Below, one piece after another: positions 1 through 5,631 of a stretch of 11,752 nucleotides of DNA (position 1 is the stretch's first letter; each line of letters begins with the position of its first letter). Origin of the DNA: Candidatus Desantisiibacteriota bacterium (GTDB lineage Bacteria > JACRDZ01); the NCBI GenBank assembly GCA_016209155.1, contig JACQWU010000003.1, forward strand, positions 1-11,752. The letters are read 5' to 3'. The position numbers and the translations under genes were made by a program. Under the pieces are notes generated by a model. That model searched no databases. It was not told where the DNA came from and was given only the letters and a program-made list of their open reading frames with translations.

Positions 1-416
1 GCCTTATTTTCTGTAAAATGTCTCAGCATAAGATAGGCGATATATATAAACCATAGTATAAGCGTGGTTGTAAGTCTTGGTTCCCATGTCCACCAGGCAT
101 TCCATATCGGTCTTGCCCATATCGGGCCTGTTATGAGAACAAGGGTGCAGAATAAAATCCCGATTTCAGCCGCACAATACGCTGTTATATCATAAATATG
201 GTCTTTTTTTAGTAAATACAATATGCTCATAACAAATACCACAAAAAACGCAAGAAATGAAACCCATGCCAGAGGTACATGAAAATAAAATATTTTTTGA
301 ATTATTCCCATAACCTTTTCAACGGGTACATAAATAAAAACAGCATATAATGATATTAGCATGGATGTAAAAGTGAGGGCTGTTAATACGGATATGACTT
401 TTTTTAATTGAAACAT
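1..416 (-). CDS. ccmC: CcmC, haem-handling membrane protein of cytochrome c maturation (3' end cut by window edge)
   Basis: Reading leftwards from ATG 416-414, the first 138 codons are open and encode a hydrophobic protein that runs off the window. CcmC is the integral membrane protein that presents haem to CcmE, together with the CcmAB ABC transporter. Visible hallmarks are the tryptophan-rich WWD motif near residues 108-118 (NAWWTWEPRLT) and the first periplasmic haem-ligand His at residue 46 in FYFHVPLAW, which matches His60 of the E. coli protein. The second ligand His lies beyond the edge. About four membrane segments are visible. A good Shine-Dalgarno (AAAGGAGA, 428-421) sits 4 bases before the ATG. 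It is the last visible gene of the minus-strand ccm operon and is separated from ccmB by a repeat-filled gap. The assignment is firm and only the length is unknown. Confidence 0.95.
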   Translation of the reverse strand, partial: MFQLKKVISVLTALTFTSMLISLYAVFIYVPVEKVMGIIQKIFYFHVPLAWVSFLAFFVVFVMSILYLLKKDHIYDITAYCAAEIGILFCTLVLITGPIWARPIWNAWWTWEPRLTTTLILWFIYIAYLMLRHFTENK

Positions 417-436
417 GGTATCTCCTTTGAAAAGAA

Positions 437-549
437 GCAATGAGCAATGAGTGATGAGCAATGCGCAAAATATTTTACTCGTCACTCATTGCTCATTACT
501 CATTGCTCATTACTCATTGCTCATTACTCATTGCTCATTACTCATTGCT
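437..549. repeat. Heptamer/14-mer minisatellite with an inverted arm, in the ccmB-ccmC gap
   Basis: Positions 484-549 are 4.7 perfect tandem copies of the 14-mer ACTCATTGCTCATT, which is itself two heptamers differing only in the first base (A or G). Positions 437-463 carry the same motif on the opposite strand (GCAATGAGCAATGAG and onward) with one mismatch. The two arms are separated by a short AT-rich loop (about 464-482), so the single strand can fold into a long hairpin. It lies inside the ccm transcript, between the ccmB stop and the ccmC ribosome binding site. It has no spacers, so it is not a CRISPR array. Confidence 0.9.
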
Positions 550-555
550 ATGCAC

Positions 556-1227
556 TTATTCCTCAATCACATATTCAAAAACAAGATAAGATATTACTAT
601 AAAAATAATATCAAATGCTCCAAGCATTTTTATCCAGTTTAGTATATCAGATATCGGTTTATCTTTAAACAAAAATTCTGTGGATTTAACAGCTCCCACA
701 ATCACAGGCACCATAACAGGGAAAAGCAAAATAGGGAGCATTACTTCTCTTGTGCGTGTGTTGATGGACATTGCGGCAAACAATGTGCCGACGGATGCAA
801 ATCCTATTGTTGCAAGTAATACCACAATAACAAGCGGTATTAAAAAAGGGAGCAGGCTGATATTAAAAAATACAGCAAAGAAGATAAGCGAAACAAGTTC
901 TATTATCAGCATAAAAATAATATTTCCAAGCATTTTGCCAAGATAAATAATTCCGCGGTCAACCGGTGAAAGAATAAGTCCGCTTATACATGAATTTTCT
1001 TTTTCCGAGACCATGGAATGATTAAGCCCGAGTATTCCTGCAAATGTAAAAGCAACCCATAAAATACCGGGAGCGGCGGCTTTTACAATTTCACTGCCCG
1101 GTTCAAAAGTAAAATTAAAAATAACTACGACCAGCATTGAAAATATTATCATGGAAGTGAGTATTTCTTTTGATCTTAGTTCAGATATTATATCTTTTTT
1201 AACAATCGCCCATATTTTTTTTATCAT
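556..1227 (-). CDS. ccmB: CcmB, membrane subunit of the CcmAB ABC transporter
   Basis: This 223-residue protein has six predicted membrane segments, the usual length of CcmB (about 220). CcmB pairs with CcmA, and their ATP hydrolysis is needed to release haem-loaded CcmE from CcmC. Family signatures are the N-terminal KKDIISELRSKE stretch (residues 10-21) ahead of the first membrane helix, the block PGILWVAFTFAGILGLN (residues 53-69), and SGLILSPVDRGIIYLGK (about residues 82-98). The start at 1227 fits the family N-terminus, although the ribosome binding site is weak (CGGGAAA). It lies downstream of ccmA across a 110 bp gap holding an inverted repeat, and upstream of ccmC across another repeat-filled gap. 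No missing or altered segment was seen. Confidence 0.95.
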   Translation of the reverse strand: MIKKIWAIVKKDIISELRSKEILTSMIIFSMLVVVIFNFTFEPGSEIVKAAAPGILWVAFTFAGILGLNHSMVSEKENSCISGLILSPVDRGIIYLGKMLGNIIFMLIIELVSLIFFAVFFNISLLPFLIPLVIVVLLATIGFASVGTLFAAMSINTRTREVMLPILLFPVMVPVIVGAVKSTEFLFKDKPISDILNWIKMLGAFDIIFIVISYLVFEYVIEE

Positions 1228-1244
1228 AGATTTCCCGAAAATTC

Positions 1245-1327
1245 TTCAGGTGTTCAGGCTGAAGGCTGAAGGAGATTAGTCAATGCATTCGTACCTAAAA
1301 GCCTTCAGTCTTCAGTCTATCAACCTG
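1245..1327 (-). repeat. CTTCAG-rich inverted repeat, copy 1 (ccmA-ccmB gap)
   Basis: This 83 bp element begins TTCAGG and ends CCTG. Internal blocks are CTGAAGGCTGAAGG (1259-1272), CCTAAAAGCCTTC (1294-1306) and CTTCAGTCTAT (1310-1320). The left and right arms are imperfectly complementary. Its reverse complement matches the copy at 11346-11426 block by block and in the same order, so the two are members of one dispersed family in opposite orientation. It fills most of the space between ccmA and ccmB. Confidence 0.85.
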
Positions 1328-1337
1328 CGCAGCTCCA

Positions 1338-2060
1338 TCAGCTCTTTGAATTCTGCACTTTCTCATGATAGATTTTAATAAAATCATCTTCTTTTATATT
1401 CCGGCATTTTTCTAAAAATACGATTTGGCCGTTTACAAGAATAGACAGAATATTGCTTACTTTATATCCTATTGACAGATCGTGTGTAATTAAGATTATT
1501 GTGCGTTTTTCTTCATATAAACGTTTGAGCAGATCGCTTAATAGCTGTGTTGCATGCTGATCAAGCCCGGTATAGGGTTCATCTAAAAAAATTATTTCAG
1601 GATTATGAAGAAGGGCTCTTGCGATAGTAAGTCTCTGCTGCATGCCGCGCGAGAAGGTTCTCGCAAGATCATTTTTACGTTCAAATAATCCAACCTCTGT
1701 AAGTACTCTTTCTGCTCTTACAATTGGATCCTGGACATCATAAAGTTTACTGTAAAAAAGAAGATTTTCCCAGGCAGTAAGATTATTATAAATAAAGCTG
1801 TCATGCGAGATGATGCCGATAGATCTGCGGAGTTCCTCTTCATGCTCATGAGGGGTAAATCCCGCGATTTTTACTGTTCCCGATGTTGGCTTGCTTAATG
1901 TGGAAAGAATTTTAAGTAAAGTGGTTTTCCCTGCGCCATTTGGTCCGAATAGTCCGAGAGTTTCACCTTTTTTTAAATTCAGGGATATTCCTTTAAGCAC
2001 TTTTTTATTCCCAAAATTTTTTGTAAGGTTTTCAATTTGAATAATATTTTCTGAGGTCAT
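1338..2060 (-). CDS. ccmA: CcmA, ATP-binding subunit of the CcmAB ABC transporter
   Basis: This 240-residue ABC ATPase carries all the motifs: Walker A GPNGAGKT (39-46), a Q-loop region with His in place of Gln (ISHDSF, 84-89, as is common in CcmA), signature FSRGMQQR (136-143), Walker B IIFLDEP (156-162) with catalytic Glu161, and the H-loop His193 (ITHD). It energises the CcmAB step of haem delivery on the cytoplasmic face of the inner membrane. At 240 residues it is longer than the roughly 205-residue enterobacterial CcmA, and the extra length is a hydrophilic C-terminal tail. Its ATG follows the stop of the upstream small gene by only 3 bases and no clear Shine-Dalgarno is present, so translational coupling is likely. 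CcmA identity rests on the motifs plus the operon position next to ccmB. Confidence 0.95.
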   Translation of the reverse strand: MTSENIIQIENLTKNFGNKKVLKGISLNLKKGETLGLFGPNGAGKTTLLKILSTLSKPTSGTVKIAGFTPHEHEEELRRSIGIISHDSFIYNNLTAWENLLFYSKLYDVQDPIVRAERVLTEVGLFERKNDLARTFSRGMQQRLTIARALLHNPEIIFLDEPYTGLDQHATQLLSDLLKRLYEEKRTIILITHDLSIGYKVSNILSILVNGQIVFLEKCRNIKEDDFIKIYHEKVQNSKS

Positions 2061-2063
2061 ATT

Positions 2064-2357
2064 TTATTTTTCTGATTTTAACAAATCAATCTGTTTAAGA
2101 ACATTGATAGCATTGTTTTTATAAGTTAACCATGCATGTTCAAAATCTTCCTTAGAAATTTTATTTGTAGCGTAATCTGCTTCCATATCGCGAAGTGTGG
2201 CAAAAATACCTAATTTATGATCTTCCAGCTCTGCCAGTTTATCTTCAAATTTTCCCCATGACGGGCTTATTCCCTGTTTTTTACTTATAAGCGGGTAAAA
2301 AATATAACACAAACCGGCTATACTAAATAATATTATTGTTGCTATTGACATTGTCAT
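2064..2357 (-). CDS. Small CcmI/CycH-N-terminal-like membrane protein
   Basis: This 97-residue protein has one membrane helix (about residues 4-22) followed by a charged helical segment. The stretch LRDMEADYATNKISKEDF (55-72) resembles the cytoplasmic loop after the first helix of CcmI/CycH, where the family typically has LRDLEFD followed by TGKLSEEDY. CcmI normally continues into a second helix and a TPR domain that binds the apocytochrome C-terminus, and all of that is absent here. It sits between the ccmH-like gene and ccmA, with a clear AGGAGA ribosome binding site 7-8 bases before the ATG and a 3-base gap to ccmA. An in-frame Met3 is an alternative start. A role as a CcmH/CcmF accessory protein is inferred from position and the short motif only, with no direct evidence of function. 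Confidence 0.7.
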   Translation of the reverse strand: MTMSIATIILFSIAGLCYIFYPLISKKQGISPSWGKFEDKLAELEDHKLGIFATLRDMEADYATNKISKEDFEHAWLTYKNNAINVLKQIDLLKSEK

Positions 2358-2399
2358 AATTATTTCTCCTATTTATAAATTTGGTAATTCTAAAATCCA

Positions 2400-2427
2400 G
2401 TAGAGACGCAAAATTTTGCGTCTCTAC
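2400..2427. repeat. Perfect 28 bp palindrome in the ccmH-ccmI gap
   Basis: The half-site GTAGAGACGCAAAA is followed immediately by its exact reverse complement, giving a 28 bp palindrome with no loop. It is REP-like, and palindromes with GTAGAGACG ends are known as abundant intergenic repeats in several bacterial groups. It lies 15 bases past the ccmH-like stop in the direction of transcription. No T-run follows on the transcribed strand, so a classic intrinsic terminator is unlikely. Confidence 0.9.
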
Positions 2428-2442
2428 GTTTTATATTTTATC

Positions 2443-2907
2443 TTACACTCTTTCTTTATAAGCTTTATATTCTTCTTCAAATTGTATTTCATATTTATCT
2501 TTACCGTCACCGGGACTTTGAACGTTCATAGCATTTTTTGATTCTTCATGTGATTTGTTGATTTTTATCCATTTACCGATGAAAGCGGATATTAAAATAA
2601 GCGCCAGGGCAAAACCTGCAACAGGCACTATATAAGCCATAGCCATGCCTGCGCCTTTTTCCCGCGGATTTATTAGAACAGCCCCCCCAAATTGCATAGA
2701 TACAGCATCAAGAATTTCATCTTTACTTTTTCCTTCATCCGACATTTTTTTTACAGTCGATATTATTTCAGGTCTGTCATGATCCGGACATTTTATTTCC
2801 TGTTGAAGAATTTCTTCCATAGTACCTCCGAACACATATTTCCCGGCAGGGGGAAAAAGAATAATTATTAATAATATAAATTTAATGAATATTATTTTTT
2901 TATTCAT
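2443..2907 (-). CDS. ccmH: CcmH-like cytochrome c biogenesis protein with a single cysteine
   Basis: This 154-residue protein has a signal-anchor (about 4-24), a short periplasmic domain and a second membrane helix (about 89-111), the architecture of CcmH/CycL. The periplasmic part follows the family: EIKCPDHDRP (37-46) stands where CcmH has LRCxxCQNQS, then the helix IISTVKKMSDEGKSKDEILD, then a segment ending MQFGGAVLINP that corresponds to the family YGxxVLxxPP. The redox CxxC is reduced to Cys40-Pro-Asp-His43, and no other Cys exists in the protein. CcmH normally reduces or holds apocytochrome for CcmF, and one cysteine could still form a mixed disulfide. That last point is inference. A strong AAGGAGATAA ribosome binding site precedes the ATG, and the gene begins 24 bases after ccmF ends. 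The family call is good. Loss of function or altered chemistry cannot be told apart from sequence alone. Confidence 0.8.
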   Translation of the reverse strand: MNKKIIFIKFILLIIILFPPAGKYVFGGTMEEILQQEIKCPDHDRPEIISTVKKMSDEGKSKDEILDAVSMQFGGAVLINPREKGAGMAMAYIVPVAGFALALILISAFIGKWIKINKSHEESKNAMNVQSPGDGKDKYEIQFEEEYKAYKERV

Positions 2908-2931
2908 TTAAATTATCTCCTTCTTTTTAGT

Positions 2932-4884
2932 TTATGCGGCCGCATATTTTTTATCAGGCCATAATGCAATGATACATCCGATACTTACAACAATGGTTCC
3001 AATCCACATCCATATCACCAGAGGATTAATTAAGAATTTAAAAGAAGCGCTTTTGTCTCTTTCATATCCTCCCAAAATCACATACAGATCGTGCGTAATT
3101 GTGCTCATAATAGCCACTTCTGTGGCAGGTTGTTCTCTATTACGATAAAAATTCTTTTCAGGATAAAGAATTTTATACGGTTTGCCATCTTTAAAAACAG
3201 AAATTTTGGCTGCAACTATTTCTTTATGAGGTGTGTTTTCATATGTAAGGTCATCGTATCGTAAAACATAATGACCCAGGGCTTCGCTCATTCCCGGTTT
3301 TAAAGGCACTTCTTTTTCAGTGACAAATGCCGAGGATCCGGTAACTCCGAAAAATATAAGAACTATTCCTATATGTACAATATATCCGCCATAGCGGCGT
3401 TTGTTTTTCTTGATTATTGCAAAAAATGAACTGAAATAATTTTTCCCTGTTGCACTTGCATAAGCTATTGTTCCGCGGTAAAACTCTGTTGTTATTACAC
3501 TTAACACAAAGACACATAAACTGAATGCGAGAACCGCATATATTAAATAAATTTTAAAAATGAAGAGTACTACCGCTGTTATAATAAATAAAATTACGGG
3601 AATAATGAAATTTTTTTGGAGATTTAGTTTTGATGCTTTACGCCATGCAATTAAAGGGCATATACCCATAAATGTGAAAAGAAGCAAAAATTGAGGAATT
3701 GTAACACGATTAAAAAATTCCTGTCCTACAGTAATCTTAATCCCTTTTATCAGTTCGGAAACCAGAGGAAAAGCAGTCCCCCATAATGTCGCAAAGCAAA
3801 TACATACGAGTATTATTGTAGCAAAAAGAAACATACTTTCTTTGGATAAAAATGATTCAATCTCATTTTCGCTTTTAAGCTTGTTTTTTCTCCATATTAC
3901 AAGAATCATAAAACCAATAAGAACAAATAACATGAAGATAATAAAAAATGGTCCTAATTTTGATTGACCAAAAGAATGTACCGATGATATAAACCCTGTG
4001 CGGGTAATAAATGTGCCGAATATACATAGATTAAAAGTTATCATTGCCAGTATCATATTCCAGATTTTCATCATTCCCCGTCTTTCCTGCATCATTACTG
4101 AATGCAGCAGAGCAGAGGCAGAAAGCCAGGGAATAAACGAGGAGTTCTCAACAGGGTCCCATGCCCAGTACCCGCCCCATCCCAGTACTTCATATGCCCA
4201 TTCTCCTCCGAGCACTATCCCGATTGTGAGAAAAAACCACGCAAATATATTCCAGCGGCGGATATCTTTTATCCATGAATTATCAAGCTCTCCGCTTAAT
4301 AAAGCCCCTGCGGCATAAGCAAAAGGGAAAGTATATGCGGCATATCCCAGAAAAAGCGTGGGGGGATGCCATGTCATGCCGGGATTTTGCAGTAGAGGAT
4401 TAAGTCCTGCACCATCCGGAGGCATAAAATTTAACAGTTTAAAAGGATTGGTTGCGAAAATCATTAAAATAAGAAAAAATATATCTGTAATGGCAATAAT
4501 AGCATAGGTATATGGGATATATCTTTTTTTAGTAAATTCATGCCTTGTATTCCAAGCCACTACTGCGCCGCCAATAGCCAGAAGCCATGTCCAGAAAAGA
4601 AGAGAGCCTTCCTGCCCCGCCCAGAATGCGGCTACTGTATAAAACATAGGGAGTGTCCTGCTTGTGTAGTTAGCTATATATTCAACTTGAAAATTTCGAG
4701 TCACAAGCGCATGAAGCAGAACAAAAGAAGATACAGTGATAAAAAAACATATAACATAAAAACTGCGTCTTGCGGTTTCAATGTATAAAAAAGATTCCTT
4801 TTTGCTTCCCAAAAAGGATGATATTACTATATATACTGCAAGTATTATAGAAACAATAAACGAATAAAAACCAATATCTATCAT
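2932..4884 (-). CDS. ccmF: CcmF, membrane core of the cytochrome c haem lyase
   Basis: This 650-residue polytopic membrane protein has the size and all the hallmarks of CcmF, which takes haem from CcmE and attaches it to apocytochrome c in the periplasm. The WWD motif is GWGGYWAWDPVENSSF (235-250). Four expected haem-ligand histidines are present: His173 (TWHPPTLFLGY), His261 (LLHSVMM), His303 (SVHSFG) and His504 (GGYIVHIGI). The first three have the same numbers as in E. coli. About 15 membrane helices surround a C-terminal periplasmic segment (about 520-615), followed by a final helix. The start at 4884 has an excellent GGAGGT ribosome binding site and the family N-terminus. It lies between ccmE and the ccmH-like gene. 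It is intact, with no oddities in the motifs. Confidence 0.97.
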   Translation of the reverse strand: MIDIGFYSFIVSIILAVYIVISSFLGSKKESFLYIETARRSFYVICFFITVSSFVLLHALVTRNFQVEYIANYTSRTLPMFYTVAAFWAGQEGSLLFWTWLLAIGGAVVAWNTRHEFTKKRYIPYTYAIIAITDIFFLILMIFATNPFKLLNFMPPDGAGLNPLLQNPGMTWHPPTLFLGYAAYTFPFAYAAGALLSGELDNSWIKDIRRWNIFAWFFLTIGIVLGGEWAYEVLGWGGYWAWDPVENSSFIPWLSASALLHSVMMQERRGMMKIWNMILAMITFNLCIFGTFITRTGFISSVHSFGQSKLGPFFIIFMLFVLIGFMILVIWRKNKLKSENEIESFLSKESMFLFATIILVCICFATLWGTAFPLVSELIKGIKITVGQEFFNRVTIPQFLLLFTFMGICPLIAWRKASKLNLQKNFIIPVILFIITAVVLFIFKIYLIYAVLAFSLCVFVLSVITTEFYRGTIAYASATGKNYFSSFFAIIKKNKRRYGGYIVHIGIVLIFFGVTGSSAFVTEKEVPLKPGMSEALGHYVLRYDDLTYENTPHKEIVAAKISVFKDGKPYKILYPEKNFYRNREQPATEVAIMSTITHDLYVILGGYERDKSASFKFLINPLVIWMWIGTIVVSIGCIIALWPDKKYAAA

Positions 4885-4922
4885 TACAACCTCCTTAATT
4901 TTATATTTGGCAATGTCAAAAA

Positions 4923-4966
4923 TTAACCGCAGAAACGGAGTAATCCTTAATTTTTCTCTGTGGTTC
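4923..4966 (-). repeat. CCACAG/CTGCGG inverted repeat, copy 1, overlapping the 3' end of ccmE
   Basis: On the minus strand this begins GGAACCACAGAG and ends CTGCGGTTAA, so the ends are imperfect inverted repeats. The same ends flank the copy at 9015-9078. The minus-strand 5' part supplies the last residues and the TAA stop of ccmE (4949-4947), and the rest fills the gap before ccmF. Confidence 0.7.
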
Positions 4967-5372
4967 CTTTTTCATTTTTTTCCTGATATTTGGAAGGACA
5001 TTTGGCAAGAAGCACAGTGGCTTTAAAAACATGATTTTCTATTAATTTTCCTTCTACTACTACCGTTATATCCGGTTTGAAAATATCCGGAATTATGCCT
5101 GAATAGTCCACTTTTATTTTTTTATTTTTATCTTTCTCATCCATAATTTCAAACTGGATGCGCATACCGTTTGAGTCCCGAACTACGGAACCGTCAACCA
5201 CCTTGCCTGAAATTCTGACACCTTCATTTTTATATTTTTGTTCGTCATTTAAAAATTCACCTACATTTAAATAGTATACCATGGAATCCTGCATACCGCT
5301 ATAGGCAAGATAACCCAGTATTCCAAAAACAATAATGCTTCCGATTAATATTTTTTTTGTTTTAGTTGTCAT
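4947..5372 (-). CDS. ccmE: CcmE, periplasmic haem chaperone of the cysteine (CxxxY) type
   Basis: This 141-residue protein has an N-terminal membrane anchor (about 8-24) and an OB-fold periplasmic domain with the family features VRISGKVVDGSV (52-63), YSGIIPDIFKP (90-100) and VVVEGKL (104-110). CcmE receives haem from CcmC and carries it to CcmF. The usual covalent haem ligand is the His of AKHDENY, but here the motif is AKCPSKY, with Cys125 and Tyr129. This is the CxxxY form known from Desulfovibrio desulfuricans and some archaea. The C-terminal tail beyond about residue 130 is short and lysine-rich, and its last codons come from an intergenic repeat. A GGGG ribosome binding site precedes the ATG. 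It is the first gene of the operon, 510 bases from the transketolase start-side promoter region boundary counted through its own length, and it faces that gene divergently. Confidence 0.95.
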   Translation of the reverse strand: MTTKTKKILIGSIIVFGILGYLAYSGMQDSMVYYLNVGEFLNDEQKYKNEGVRISGKVVDGSVVRDSNGMRIQFEIMDEKDKNKKIKVDYSGIIPDIFKPDITVVVEGKLIENHVFKATVLLAKCPSKYQEKNEKGTTEKN

Positions 5373-5494
5373 TTAAACCCCTTTTATCCACATTTATATG
5401 AATTTTTTAGTATATAAGGTCTTATGATATCACAATTCTATAATAAATAAATATTATTATAATTTTAAAACCCGCAATATTAAAAATTTAGGAA

Positions 5495-5524
5495 ATTTTA
5501 GCTTCTCTATTCTGTCTTTGTCAA
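5495..5524 (-). promoter_or_regulatory. Candidate sigma70-type promoter for the ccm operon
   Basis: On the minus strand, a perfect -35 TTGACA (5524-5519) is followed after 18 bases by TAAAAT (5500-5495), five of six bases of the -10 consensus. It would give a leader of about 115 nt before ccmE. The spacer is AT-rich, so chance matches are possible and this is only a candidate. Confidence 0.45.
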
Positions 5525-5561
5525 GTAAAAACAGAAAATAGTAAAAATTTGAGACGATAAC

Positions 5562-5590
5562 TTGAATTAAAAATAAAAAAATAGTATAAT
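5562..5590 (+). promoter_or_regulatory. Sigma70-type promoter upstream of the transketolase genes
   Basis: TTGAAT (5562-5567) and a perfect TATAAT (5585-5590) are separated by exactly 17 bases. The implied start near 5597 gives a leader of about 35 nt to the ATG at 5632, with AAGGAA (5621-5626) as the ribosome binding site. It is the best promoter seen in the window. Confidence 0.65.
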
Positions 5591-5631
5591 ATATAAAATG
5601 TATATATTTGAAATATTAAAAAGGAAAATTA

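Noticed and set aside
484-549. CRISPR array
   Set aside because: The repeats are contiguous 14-mers with no spacers and no cas genes nearby.
451-642. Plus-strand open frame of 63 codons
   Set aside because: Its first half is translation of the heptamer repeat and the rest lies opposite the end of ccmB. It has no family features or ribosome binding site.
680-946. Plus-strand frame opposite ccmB, and similar frames at 3998-4318 and 4540-4788 opposite ccmF
   Set aside because: They lie antisense to well-supported genes, have no recognisable domain and are explained as shadows.
5373-5631. Riboswitch or small RNA in the divergent spacer
   Set aside because: The region is very AT-rich with no stable paired elements or known aptamer core seen; only promoter-like hexamers were supportable.
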